This document shows, in pieces, positions 8,549 through 16,923 of a stretch of DNA of 64,000 nt. The stretch is taken from positions 124,001-188,000 of the forward strand of contig NZ_VOXD01000001.1 of NCBI RefSeq assembly GCF_008014675.1. Direction: 5' to 3'. A program made the translations under genes and the position numbers. Within the stretch, counting starts at the first letter, position 1; every line of letters begins with the position of its first letter. Under the pieces are notes generated by a model. That model made no database searches and was not told the origin of the DNA. It worked only from the letters and a program-made list of their open reading frames with translations. Source of the stretch: Neolewinella aurantiaca (GTDB taxonomy: Bacteria; Bacteroidota; Bacteroidia; Chitinophagales; Saprospiraceae).

Positions 8549-8635
8549 CGAGCCAGTACATTAAGCCACGCTTACTATGGCGATGTAACAAAAAAATTGT
8601 GCTGAAAAAAGGGGAAGAGGTGGGCTGGAAATTCT

Positions 8636-8643
8636 TAACTTTG
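8636..8643 (+). promoter_or_regulatory. -7 box of the M48 peptidase gene
   Basis: TAACTTTG, 39 bases before the ATG; matches TAnnTTTG. Confidence 0.45.
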
Positions 8644-8682
8644 AGCTGAACCTACACCGTTTCATATTAACACCTGATAATA

Positions 8683-10680
8683 ATGCGTTTTACCCTATTT
8701 TTAGTTTACAGCTGCCTTTGTTGTGGCCTGTTCGCTCAGTCTAAAGTTGATTTTGGCAGGGTTGATGACAACCAACTGAACGATCGCCTGAAGGTTTCGG
8801 CCGAAGAACTTACCCAGTACATTCTCGACGATATTCCTGCGGAATACATGGACCAGATGACCGATAGGGCTGCGTACCGTTTTGCGGACCAAATGGCCAG
8901 GTCTTCCATCGATGTTCTCTCCGGCGGGCGGGTGTATAATGGCTGGGATGAAATGGACGAGTATGTCAATGGTGTACTACAGAGGGTGATTCCGGAAGAG
9001 CTTCGGGCCAAGAAGTTCGTCCGGGCTTACGTCATCAAAGATGGTTCGCCGAACGCGTTCATGATGCCATCCGGTATTTTCTGTATCAACATCGGGATGA
9101 TCGCCGAGATTGAATCGGAGGCGAATCTGGCCGGGATCATCGGCCACGAATTGGCACATTACGAGCTGCGCCACGGACTTGAGCGTTACGTGAAATCTGA
9201 AAATGATGAATTCAAGGGCGGTATCCTCTTCAACAGCCGTAAAGCAATCAGCGCTTTTTCGGTCGACAACGAACTCGATGCCGACTCCCAGGCTGCCGAG
9301 CACCTGCGCCGCGCGGGGTATGGCCTGAACGGGCTGGCGGAGACTTTTGCGGTGTTTAAACGCCAGGAAGACCGGGCACTTCTCACGATGGAGGATGTTT
9401 GGGAGATCAAGGAAACAACCCACCCGAGCTCGGGCCGGCGTATTGAGCGCATCCACGAAATGATGGCTGCAGAAGAAGAATCTGCTGCGGCAGATCCTGG
9501 CTCTTCTGCCGTTTTCGAAAAGCTTCGGGAAGAAGCCCGTGCTGAAGTACTGAAATATCTTCTGGCCGGTTTCAACTATCAAAGTTGCCTGGAAAAAGCT
9601 TTCCGCTTTCACTTATTCGAGCCCAACAATCCTACTTATGTTTATTACGCCATGGAAGCTATCCGCAGGAGCTGCTACCTGGACGTGACGATGTGGAACA
9701 AAAAGTTCCTGGCTCACAACTACTTCGACGTAGTGGAGACAAAGAGCGGAGGGCACAAAAAAGTAAAGATCGAAGGAAACTTTTTCGACCGGTTCCGGCC
9801 GGGGATTCTGTCGATGGATTCCAACAGTTACAGCCAGGTGATGGCGAAATTCTACTGGGATAGCCCAAAATTCACGACCAACGAAGAAGCGTATCAGTTT
9901 TTCTATAAAGTTGGTAAAGCGCTGAAAGAGCCCGAGTGTACGCTGTCTAACGCTCTGAGCCTGTCTTTCAATCCTGAACTAAGGAATAAGTTTTTGGAGG
10001 AATATCTTGCCTTTGAAGACATCAGGTACCGGAATTTCGCCGAAGCCTTGTTGAATGATGGAATATACGAAGCGCTTCCGAAAAGAAAGCTGACGATTTT
10101 CCACAGGCTGATGCCTGTTATCAAGCACGGAGTAGATGACATTGCCGTTTGGCACGAAGGAGACGAACAACCTTTACGGTCGGCTATGGAAAAGGCCGCC
10201 ACGTCTTTTGAAGACCGGGATTTCCTTTATTTGCCCGAGCTCAAGAAAACGAACATCAACGATTACCTCACTTTTTCTGAATTAGAGGGCTTTTCCTTCC
10301 AGCCGCTATTGGCGCGGGGAGAAAAGACTGAACTCCACATTCTTGACCCTGCCTTCTGGGAAGTGATGAAACGTTACGGGACCAACCGGATGGAATTCGT
10401 CAACTGTATTTATAACGACAAGGCTAAAGGTGCTTTCACGCTCGAGGTGTACAAACAGGTAAGTGATTATACCATCGATGATGTTTTGAATCGTGACGAT
10501 GAAAAAGGGCGTTACGTGAAGATGTATATGTCTGGCCTTCAAATCCTTGAAGATGGTCCGCTGAAGCTTCGTGCTTACGATGGTACCGACCGCATGGGAG
10601 CTAGAGGCAGAGGCTACGATCTGTTAGCGGAGGTACTGACAGAGAAACTGAAGTCGCTGGATAAGTCTTTGACTGACTGA
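8683..10680 (+). CDS. Secreted M48 family metalloprotease with large C-terminal domain
   Basis: 665 residues. A signal peptide (about 1-19) is followed by an M48 (Ste24/BepA-like) peptidase core: NAFMMPSGIFCINIGMI, zinc site HELAHYE (His155, Glu156, His159) and NELDAD with the third ligand Glu197. Residues 280-665 are a separate domain with no motif I recognise; it keeps a helical first part and a mixed second part. M48 proteins of this kind act in the periplasm on misassembled envelope proteins, but they are usually 250-500 residues, so the extra domain is the unusual part. Single gene with its own promoter box. Confidence 0.88.
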   Translation: MRFTLFLVYSCLCCGLFAQSKVDFGRVDDNQLNDRLKVSAEELTQYILDDIPAEYMDQMTDRAAYRFADQMARSSIDVLSGGRVYNGWDEMDEYVNGVLQRVIPEELRAKKFVRAYVIKDGSPNAFMMPSGIFCINIGMIAEIESEANLAGIIGHELAHYELRHGLERYVKSENDEFKGGILFNSRKAISAFSVDNELDADSQAAEHLRRAGYGLNGLAETFAVFKRQEDRALLTMEDVWEIKETTHPSSGRRIERIHEMMAAEEESAAADPGSSAVFEKLREEARAEVLKYLLAGFNYQSCLEKAFRFHLFEPNNPTYVYYAMEAIRRSCYLDVTMWNKKFLAHNYFDVVETKSGGHKKVKIEGNFFDRFRPGILSMDSNSYSQVMAKFYWDSPKFTTNEEAYQFFYKVGKALKEPECTLSNALSLSFNPELRNKFLEEYLAFEDIRYRNFAEALLNDGIYEALPKRKLTIFHRLMPVIKHGVDDIAVWHEGDEQPLRSAMEKAATSFEDRDFLYLPELKKTNINDYLTFSELEGFSFQPLLARGEKTELHILDPAFWEVMKRYGTNRMEFVNCIYNDKAKGAFTLEVYKQVSDYTIDDVLNRDDEKGRYVKMYMSGLQILEDGPLKLRAYDGTDRMGARGRGYDLLAEVLTEKLKSLDKSLTD

Positions 10681-10806
10681 TCGCCCCGATCTTTTCTGCC
10701 GGTTTGGATATCTGTTTAAAGTAACCTCTGCAGCCCCGATGAACCCGGTGATGTAAAGGAGGTTCCGGCCTTACCGTACGGAGAACAATTGTGCCTTCAA
10801 ACGTTC

Positions 10807-10826
10807 CTTGCACCAGCGGCCGCGCC
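10807..10826 (+). repeat. Dispersed motif (extended form)
   Basis: CTTGCACCAGCGGCCGCGCC, immediately beyond the stop codon of the membrane-protein gene 10827-11459; part of the 38-base block shared with 8375-8412. Confidence 0.8.
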
Positions 10827-11459
10827 CTATATCCCGAAGTGGTCCGTTATTCCGGTGTTTTTTGCCGGGATCGCCCTGATGACACGAGGCTGCAACCACC
10901 AGATACCAAGAGGAAAAAGCAGGATCATTACCGAAGCGAGCAGCCATCTCATAAAACCGGGCTTTTTTTCGAGCCCGGCGGTAAGAGCTACTGCGGCCGC
11001 TAATGGAGCAAGTACCAACCCGCTGAGAATGAGTGCCAGTAACTGGTCGGGGGTAATGACTGTGCGCACAGAACGAAGCAGTTCGCGCGCGTTGCCGGTC
11101 GATGCGATGTTCGCCGCCCTTAATATATTATCAATGCTGATGATGAGAAGAAAGCTGCACTGGATGATGTTGACGCCAGCAATGAGGAGTAGCAGGATCT
11201 TCAGGCCCTGCCTGTTGGATGCTTTTCGGATAACAGCAAATTGCCAACTGGCAATTGCCAGTAGCGAGAGGGAAACCAGCAACGGCACTGCTTCATCGTA
11301 AGGAACTGACCGAGGTGAAAAAGTGATGAACGAAAACTGGTCCATAAACATCAGGAAGATGAGCAGGTAAGCCGGAGTGGCCAGGCAAAAGAGGACGGCA
11401 GCCGGTATTCTGGTGAAAAAAGACACGAGGTGGATTTTAGTTAGGATGGAAAAATACAC
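10827..11459 (-). CDS. Polytopic membrane protein, intact paralogue of the split gene
   Basis: 210 residues with five predicted membrane spans. The end, LFPLGIWWLQPRVIRAI, matches the end of the broken gene at 370-1159, and the whole length and span pattern agree with that gene once repaired. I do not recognise the family, and nothing in the sequence points to an activity. The gene stands alone between the M48 gene and the helicase. The dispersed motif abuts its stop codon, as it nearly does for the broken paralogue. Confidence 0.75.
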   Translation of the reverse strand: MYFSILTKIHLVSFFTRIPAAVLFCLATPAYLLIFLMFMDQFSFITFSPRSVPYDEAVPLLVSLSLLAIASWQFAVIRKASNRQGLKILLLLIAGVNIIQCSFLLIISIDNILRAANIASTGNARELLRSVRTVITPDQLLALILSGLVLAPLAAAVALTAGLEKKPGFMRWLLASVMILLFPLGIWWLQPRVIRAIPAKNTGITDHFGI

Positions 11460-11571
11460 ATAACCGTAGCCTGCCAGGTAGGAATCTTAAGCCAATAGCC
11501 GAGGATTGTTGAGGTCCGTTTCTTGTAATGTGAGGCTGCTTCCACAGTCTTGTTGTGCATTTGATAGAACA

Positions 11572-11704
11572 CCCGATTCAGGGTGTATCACGAGATGCAC
11601 TACTATCACGAACTTTCCGCTTGTCACGTCTCCCCTCTCCCGAGGAGAGGGGCCGGGGGAGAGGGGGATCCGTGCATCTCGTGATATACACCCCGATTCA
11701 GGGT
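11572..11704. mobile_element. Hairpin element flanked by 13-bp direct repeats
   Basis: CCCGATTCAGGGT occurs at 11572-11584 and 11692-11704. Inside are inverted ends GTGTATCACGAGATGCAC (11583-11600) and GTGCATCTCGTGATATACAC (11672-11691), and a core CTCCCCTCTCC/GGAGAGGGG. No coding capacity. It looks like a miniature inserted sequence, though a 13-base duplication is longer than usual. Confidence 0.55.
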
Positions 11705-11730
11705 AAAGCTGATACATAAATAAAAAAGCG

Positions 11731-11738
11731 TACCTTTG
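11731..11738 (+). promoter_or_regulatory. -7 box of the DEAD-box helicase gene
   Basis: TACCTTTG followed by CA, a strong match to TAnnTTTG. The -33 region is A-rich and unclear. Confidence 0.55.
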
Positions 11739-11903
11739 CACCCTCAAACAGGGCATCTCCCGGTTTACAAGGTCTGATTCCGCTCATCGATGAATCCGTT
11801 GTGGTAAACCAATTCGCCCGCTAATCAAGGTTTCGATACGCCTCCGTGTGACTATAATGGAGATCGCCGGCGTTCAATCACGGGACCACAAAACAAGGAC
11901 GAA

Positions 11904-13589
11904 TTGGAAACTTATCAGGACAGCGCCCTGCGCGATGACGTCAAAAAAGCCGTTGCAGAACTCGGCTTCATCAAACCCACCCCCGTACAGGCAGCCGCCA
12001 TTCCGGTAATCATGGAATCAGATCGCGACCTCGTTGCGCTCGCCCGCACCGGTACCGGTAAAACTGCAGGCTTCGGCCTCCCCGTCGTTAACGACATCGA
12101 CACCGACATCAATGCCGTCCAGGCGCTGATTCTGTGTCCTACCCGCGAACTTTGCCTTCAGATCGCCAAGGACCTCGCTGCTTTCAGCCGGTTCCGCAAG
12201 GGTGTGAACGTTGTGGCGGTTTACGGTGGTGCACCGATTACGCACCAGATCAAAGACATCAAGGCCGGCGCTCAGATTGTCGTTGGAACCCCCGGTCGTA
12301 CGCTGGACCTCATCAACCGCAAGAAACTTAAGGTCGGGCAACTGAAGCGCGTTGTTCTCGACGAGGCCGATGAGATGCTGAACATGGGTTTCCAGGAAGA
12401 ACTCAATTCCATCCTGGGAGCAACCCCCGAAGAAAAGCAAACCCTGCTTTTCAGTGCAACCATGCCAAAGGAAGCCAAAAAGATTTCTCAGGACTACATG
12501 ACCGACCCTGCCGAAATCAGCGTTGGTCACTCCGATGCGGGTAATTCGAACATCGTTCACCAGTACTACAAAGTACGCGCCTCCGACCGTTTCTCGTTAC
12601 TGCGTCTGCTCATCGAGCTGGACCCCGATATGTACGCCGTAATCTTTTGCCGCACCCGCCGCGAGGTGAACGGTGTTGCCGAAGACCTTCGCTTTGCCGG
12701 CCACGCCGCTGATGCCCTGCACGGTGACATGAGCCAGGCCCAGCGCGACGACGTGATGCGCCGCTTCCGTAAAGGACGCATCAAACTGCTCGTTGCCACC
12801 GACGTGGCTGCCCGCGGTCTCGATGTATCCGATCTCACCCACGTGATCAACTACAACCTGCCTGATGCCCCGGAAGTGTACGTTCACCGCTCAGGCCGTA
12901 CCGGCCGTGCCGGTAAGGAAGGTACCGCCCTCAGCATCGTAACCGGTAAAGAAGTGCGGAAGGTTCGTGACATCGAGCGTTACTCTAAGATCAAGTTCGA
13001 GATCAAGGAAGTGCCTAAGCAGGATGATGTGTACAAGATTCGGGCACTGCGTTTTGCCGACAAAGTCAAAAATGCCAAGCTGGACGATAAAGTGGCCGCA
13101 TTCCTGCCCGAAGTCATTGAAACCTTCGACGGTATGGAGCGCGAAGAACTGATTCAGAAAATCCTCGGCTACGGCCTCGGTAACCTGAGCAAGCAGCTCA
13201 GTGGCCAGAAGCCAATCCGGGAAGCTAAAGATGATGATCGGCCCGATAAGAAAGGACGCAACATCGACTATACCACCATCACGATGGCTGCCGGACGGAA
13301 TAAAGGCTACAACGTGCCTCAGATCATCGGGATGATCAACCGCATGGTTCCGGGTAAGAAAATTGCCTTCGGAAAGATCGATATCCAGAATAATATGACC
13401 TACGTTGGCGTAGACAGCAAAGAGGCCAAAAAGGTCGTTGCCGCTATGGAAGGTGCTGTAGACAAGGGCACCGAACTGAACGTTCGTATGTTTGAGGGCG
13501 GAACCAAAGTTGACGGTCCGCGCGACTTCGCGCCCCGTAAACGTAAACCCTTCAAACCAGGAGGTTTCAAAAAGAAGAAGAAATGGTAG
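11904..13589 (+). CDS. DEAD-box RNA helicase (CsdA/DbpA type)
   Basis: 561 residues from TTG. All helicase motifs are present: Q motif (GFIKPTPVQ), ARTGTGKT (motif I), PTRELCLQI, GTPGR, DEAD in VLDEADEML, SAT, then ATDVAARGLDV and HRSGRTGRAG in the second RecA domain. Residues 455-530 form a DbpA-type RNA-binding domain (RNKGYNVPQIIGMINRM), and the C-terminus is a basic Gly/Lys tail ending FKKKKKW. Such proteins unwind structured RNA in ribosome assembly or mRNA turnover. The nearest ATG upstream is out of frame, so TTG is the best start. Confidence 0.94.
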   Translation: METYQDSALRDDVKKAVAELGFIKPTPVQAAAIPVIMESDRDLVALARTGTGKTAGFGLPVVNDIDTDINAVQALILCPTRELCLQIAKDLAAFSRFRKGVNVVAVYGGAPITHQIKDIKAGAQIVVGTPGRTLDLINRKKLKVGQLKRVVLDEADEMLNMGFQEELNSILGATPEEKQTLLFSATMPKEAKKISQDYMTDPAEISVGHSDAGNSNIVHQYYKVRASDRFSLLRLLIELDPDMYAVIFCRTRREVNGVAEDLRFAGHAADALHGDMSQAQRDDVMRRFRKGRIKLLVATDVAARGLDVSDLTHVINYNLPDAPEVYVHRSGRTGRAGKEGTALSIVTGKEVRKVRDIERYSKIKFEIKEVPKQDDVYKIRALRFADKVKNAKLDDKVAAFLPEVIETFDGMEREELIQKILGYGLGNLSKQLSGQKPIREAKDDDRPDKKGRNIDYTTITMAAGRNKGYNVPQIIGMINRMVPGKKIAFGKIDIQNNMTYVGVDSKEAKKVVAAMEGAVDKGTELNVRMFEGGTKVDGPRDFAPRKRKPFKPGGFKKKKKW

Positions 13590-13608
13590 TAAGCCGCCAG
13601 CGGCACTT

Positions 13609-13626
13609 CTGGCTGGTCCACTAGCG
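13609..13626. repeat. Solo end of the CTGGCTGG-CCACTAG palindromic element
   Basis: CTGGCTGGTCCACTAGCG matches the right end of the 174-bp element at 26707-26880 with one internal difference. It lies 20 bases after the helicase stop; no partner end is nearby. Confidence 0.5.
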
Positions 13627-13773
13627 TTTTCCTGAAGCAGAAACCTGTTTTCAGCAAATTATACCGGAGGGTAAGTCGCTTGATTGTGGCTTACCCTTCG
13701 TCTTTACGGCGAAGGGAGCTTTCAGGCCGTTTGGAGAGGTGGCTGACTTGAATCCTCACGGAAGAAAAAGAGC

Positions 13774-13852
13774 TATACCTAAGCCGGAGTGGTTTGGGAC
13801 AATTAGCGCGATAGCGAGTGAAAAAGTCCCAAACCATTCTGACTTAGGTATA
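13774..13852. mobile_element. 79-bp TATACC palindromic element
   Basis: Ends TATACCTAAG and CTTAGGTATA, then TGGTTTGGGAC/GTCCCAAACCA, and the AATTAGCGCG segment also seen in the element at 687-851. Short member of the same family. Its right end overlaps the last three codons of trpF and provides the TAA stop. Confidence 0.72.
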
Positions 13853-14503
13853 TTTAACCGTTTTGAGGAAATAACGAAGCAGGGTAGGGTTCTTCAGTCC
13901 CGGCGACTCTTCAAAACCACTGTTCAGATCTACGCCGAGCATTTGGACGTGATCCAGGGCCTTTATCTGTTCTGCATCTTCGGGGCCGATACCGCCCGAC
14001 AGAAGGAACGGGACGAGGCCGTTGTATTCATTCAGTTTCGACCAGTCCCATTTTGCGCCGGTTCCCCCTTTTTCGGTATGGCCTCCGGTGTCGAAAATGA
14101 ACAGCGGGCAACTGTCCGCGTATGCGTTGGTGTCCTGAAAGTTAAAGTCAGGGGTGATAGGGAAAGCTTTGATGAGCCGGGCTTTGCGCAGCGTGCTGAC
14201 CGACCAGAGCAGCTTCAGTTCCCGGCAGTATCCGGGGCTTTCGTCGCCGTGCAACTGAACGTAATCGAGCTTATAATCGTGGACTACATTCAGAATGTAG
14301 TCCAGCTCGGCGTTGACAAAAACGCCGACTTTTTTGGTTTCGCCGAAAAGATTTTCGTTAGCGGAAATCCACTCTGATAGTTCCGTTTTGCCGACAAAGC
14401 GCTTTGATTTGTTGTAGAAGATAAAGCCAACGAGGTCGACCCCGAGGGCCAGTACCTCACGGATGTTTTCGGGATCGCGCATGCCGCAAACTTTTACTTT
14501 CAT
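13844..14503 (-). CDS. trpF: Phosphoribosylanthranilate isomerase
   Basis: 219 residues, a single TIM barrel for the third step of tryptophan synthesis (phosphoribosylanthranilate to CdRP). It shows the start KVCGMRDPENI with the catalytic Cys, FIFYNKSKRFV, VQLHGDE, FIFDTGGHTEKGGTGAKWDW with the catalytic Asp, and LSGGIGPEDAEQI. The C-terminal Tyr-Thr and the TAA stop come from the end of a palindromic element. It lies 124 bases after trpC on the same strand. Confidence 0.95.
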   Translation of the reverse strand: MKVKVCGMRDPENIREVLALGVDLVGFIFYNKSKRFVGKTELSEWISANENLFGETKKVGVFVNAELDYILNVVHDYKLDYVQLHGDESPGYCRELKLLWSVSTLRKARLIKAFPITPDFNFQDTNAYADSCPLFIFDTGGHTEKGGTGAKWDWSKLNEYNGLVPFLLSGGIGPEDAEQIKALDHVQMLGVDLNSGFEESPGLKNPTLLRYFLKTVKYT

Positions 14504-14627
14504 GGTGGCTTTTGTTATTTGATGTCAGAAAATGACAACGAAGACCAGGTTGTAATGGTTGGCCAGTTGGTGTACCCGGCGGGACTTTACGGTCTGTTTG
14601 ACGCCGGTTGGCAGAAAAGAAAAGCTA

Positions 14628-15443
14628 CTACGCAATCGCATTGTCGTACAATCCTTCAATCTCCCGCACTTTAGCGATGAAATCGGCGCAGGCCTGTCCT
14701 GGGTTTTCCTGGCGCATGAAATAGGTTCCGATCAGGAATCCGTCGAAGCCTTCATAGCGGAGTTTAACGATCGTTTGCGGGTCTTCGATGCCGCTTTCGC
14801 TGATTTTGGGCAGCCCGGGAGGCAGCATCTTGCCCAAGCGAAGACTGTTTTCGATGCTCACCGAAAAGTCTTTGAGGTTACGGTTGTTGATCCCGACGAT
14901 GTTTACTTCGGGGCTGATTTTGGCCACTTCTTCTTCGTTGTGCACTTCGCACAAAACTTCCAGGCCGAGTTCGTTTGCTTCGGCGGCAAGGTCGTCGAGG
15001 TGGCCGGCAGTCAGGGATGCCGCAATGAGGAGGACGGCGTCGGCACCCATTGCGCGGGCTTCGTGCAGCTGGTAAGAGTCGAGGATGAAGTCTTTGCGGA
15101 TTACAGGAAGCTTGACGCTGCGACGAACAACGTCAATGTCGTTCGAACGGGCACCAAAGAAGTGAACGTCGGTCAGGCAGGAAATACCCGCCGCTCCGGC
15201 ATCCTGGTAGCCTTTGCTTACCAGTGCCGGGTCGGCATCAATGTTGATATTATCCTGGCTTGGTGATTTGCGCTTAAACTCCGAGATGATGCCGTAGTCC
15301 TTACTCGTACGGATGGATTCCACGAGGCTGTGGCGCTCTAAACGGTAGCCGTAGCTGTCGATAAGCCGTTCTACCGGGGTTTGTTCCTTGCGGCGGGCGA
15401 TTTCGAGCAGTTTATGATCGTTGATACGGTCCAGAATAGTCAT
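14628..15443 (-). CDS. trpC: Indole-3-glycerol phosphate synthase
   Basis: 271 residues. The TIM barrel carries EFKRKSPS (catalytic Lys and Glu region), CLTDVHFFGA, VIRKDFI, GADAVLLIAA, EVHNEEEV, GINNRNLKDFSV and SESGIEDPQTI, all typical of TrpC. It closes the pyrrole ring of indole-glycerol phosphate, the fourth tryptophan step. It is a stand-alone enzyme, not fused to TrpF as in enteric bacteria. It lies between trpD and trpF, and the three genes probably share a transcript. Confidence 0.96.
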   Translation of the reverse strand: MTILDRINDHKLLEIARRKEQTPVERLIDSYGYRLERHSLVESIRTSKDYGIISEFKRKSPSQDNINIDADPALVSKGYQDAGAAGISCLTDVHFFGARSNDIDVVRRSVKLPVIRKDFILDSYQLHEARAMGADAVLLIAASLTAGHLDDLAAEANELGLEVLCEVHNEEEVAKISPEVNIVGINNRNLKDFSVSIENSLRLGKMLPPGLPKISESGIEDPQTIVKLRYEGFDGFLIGTYFMRQENPGQACADFIAKVREIEGLYDNAIA

Positions 15444-15550
15444 CGGTAATATTGGTAAATTAAAAGATATAAGGTCGGGGCGCTAACGCGGGTGCAGAGG
15501 AAAGGTTGGGCGGCAGTAGCCTGCCGGACGGAAAGATCGGGGCGTTGGTA

Positions 15551-16540
15551 TCAAGCAACCAACCGCTGCAAAACACCCAGCGCTTTGCCCGCATCGATGC
15601 TTTCAGCAGCTTCTGCGACGCAGTCCTGCAAGCTGGTTTCTGGCTTGATGGTATGAATGGCCAGCCCGGCATTGGCGCAAACTACGTTGCGTTGGGCTGG
15701 GGTGGCTTTCCCCTCCAGCACGGAAAGGAAGATCGCCTTGCCTTCTTCCGCCGTTTCTCCGCCGTGCAAAGACTCGGGAGTGAGTTGGTCCAACCCGAAA
15801 TCGGCAGGGTGGAGGAGACGTTGCCGCTCGCGGCTGCGAACCGACGCTGCTCCGGTCAGGCTGATTTCGTCGTAACCATCCAGCGCATGCACGATGTTGT
15901 ACTCGCGGGAGAGCTCGTCTTGTAAAATGTAGTCGTAAATCCGGGAGACTTCCCGGTTGTAGGTGCCGAATAGTTGATAACGTGGCCTGGCCGGGTTCAA
16001 CAGTGGGCCGAGCAGATTGAAGAAGCTTCGTACTTTGAGGGACTTCCGTACCGGGGCAACGTTCTTCATCGCCGGGTGGAACAAGGGAGCATGGAAGAAG
16101 CAGATCCCAGCCTTATCCAGGCTTTTCATGAGTACATTCTCATCGTTCGTGAACTCGTACCCGAGTGCAAGCAGAACATCACTGCTTCCTACACTGGAGC
16201 TTACCCCGTAACTACCGTGCTTGGTAACTTTATAACCAGCACCGGCAACGACCATGCTCGATAGCGTACTAATGTTGAAGGTGTTCTTGCCGTCGCCGCC
16301 CGTCCCGACGATGTCTATCGTCTCCTGGCCGCGCAGGTCGATCGGTTTGGCGAGTTCCAGCATTGCATCCCGGAATCCCTGGATTTCGGACAAGACTGCC
16401 GGGCGCATGTTGATGGCAGAAACAACCGCAGCAATTTCCATATCTCCGGCTTTCCCGTTGCCGATGCGCGACAAGGTTTCGTATGCAGATTGGCGGCTCA
16501 GGGGCTCGCGGGCGTAGAGTTGGTTCAGTAAAGTTTTCAT
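15551..16540 (-). CDS. trpD: Anthranilate phosphoribosyltransferase
   Basis: 329 residues from ATG at 16540. It has the phosphoribosyl pyrophosphate loop GTGGDGKNTFNIST, KHGSYGVSSSVGSSDVL (usually KHGNRSVSS), HPAMKNVAPVRKSL and the conserved LLGPLLNPARP. It joins anthranilate and PRPP in the second tryptophan step. The box TATCTTCG ends 7 bases before this ATG, which supports the start and suggests a near-leaderless mRNA for trpD-trpC-trpF. trpE, trpG, trpA and trpB are not in the window. Confidence 0.95.
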   Translation of the reverse strand: MKTLLNQLYAREPLSRQSAYETLSRIGNGKAGDMEIAAVVSAINMRPAVLSEIQGFRDAMLELAKPIDLRGQETIDIVGTGGDGKNTFNISTLSSMVVAGAGYKVTKHGSYGVSSSVGSSDVLLALGYEFTNDENVLMKSLDKAGICFFHAPLFHPAMKNVAPVRKSLKVRSFFNLLGPLLNPARPRYQLFGTYNREVSRIYDYILQDELSREYNIVHALDGYDEISLTGAASVRSRERQRLLHPADFGLDQLTPESLHGGETAEEGKAIFLSVLEGKATPAQRNVVCANAGLAIHTIKPETSLQDCVAEAAESIDAGKALGVLQRLVA

Positions 16541-16547
16541 CTGAGGG

Positions 16548-16555
16548 CGAAGATA
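16548..16555 (-). promoter_or_regulatory. -7 box of the trpDCF unit
   Basis: TATCTTCG on the minus strand, 7 bases from the trpD ATG. Transcription would start at or next to the start codon. Confidence 0.45.
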
Positions 16556-16582
16556 GGGTAGACGCACTTATCCTTAACCCGC

Positions 16583-16601
16583 TTTGCACCTGCGGCCGCG
16601 C
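16583..16601 (+). repeat. Dispersed motif at the 5' edge of the XRE gene
   Basis: TTTGCACCTGCGGCCGCGC, followed by ATAA and then the TTG that opens the XRE frame. Confidence 0.8.
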
Positions 16602-16605
16602 ATAA

Positions 16606-16923
16606 TTGGTCCGGATACAGCGTAAGCTATCCCAGTCGGACCTCGCTCGCCGTGCTGAGGTCCATCAAAAAAATATCTCTAAATACGAGAACGACGGTGT
16701 TGTTCCTTCTGCCATTACGCTCAAAGCTATCGCCGACGCGTTGAACGTTTCGGCAGACTACCTGCTTGGTAGTGATCGGGAAGATGTGATCCAGGATAAA
16801 GAACTACTTTCCTTTCTGCGGGAAGTGGACAAGATGCCCGAAGAGATGCGGAAGGCGATTATGGTGGTTCTGGATGCTTGTGTGCGGGACGCTAAAACAA
16901 GGAAAGCTTATGCAGCCGCGTAG
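16606..16923 (+). CDS. XRE family regulator, probably N-terminally shortened
   Basis: 105 residues. A Cro/C1-type helix-turn-helix is clear (LSQSDLARRAEVHQKNISKYENDGVVPSAITLKAIADALNV in pieces, ending SADYLLG), with a short helical tail. The frame opens at TTG directly after an in-frame TAA, and the first helix that normally precedes LSQ is missing about ten residues. A dispersed-motif copy ends only three bases upstream. I infer that the original 5' end was lost; it could still be translated from TTG. Its 3' end abuts a divergent-content gene on the other strand. Confidence 0.7.
   Translation: MVRIQRKLSQSDLARRAEVHQKNISKYENDGVVPSAITLKAIADALNVSADYLLGSDREDVIQDKELLSFLREVDKMPEEMRKAIMVVLDACVRDAKTRKAYAAA

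Larger units (their letters stand above)
8280..8682. other. Non-coding stretch between DUF3810 and M48 genes
   Basis: No gene seen. It holds one dispersed-motif copy within a 38-base block shared with 10791-10828, a 92-bp miniature element with target-site duplication (8441-8548), and the promoter box of the M48 gene. Confidence 0.6.
11460..11903. other. Non-coding stretch and helicase leader
   Basis: No gene seen. It holds a hairpin-rich inserted element (11572-11704), a TACCTTTG promoter box (11731-11738) and an unusually long leader of about 155 bases ahead of the DEAD-box gene. Long leaders are common for cold-regulated helicases, so this one may be folded and regulatory. Confidence 0.5.
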
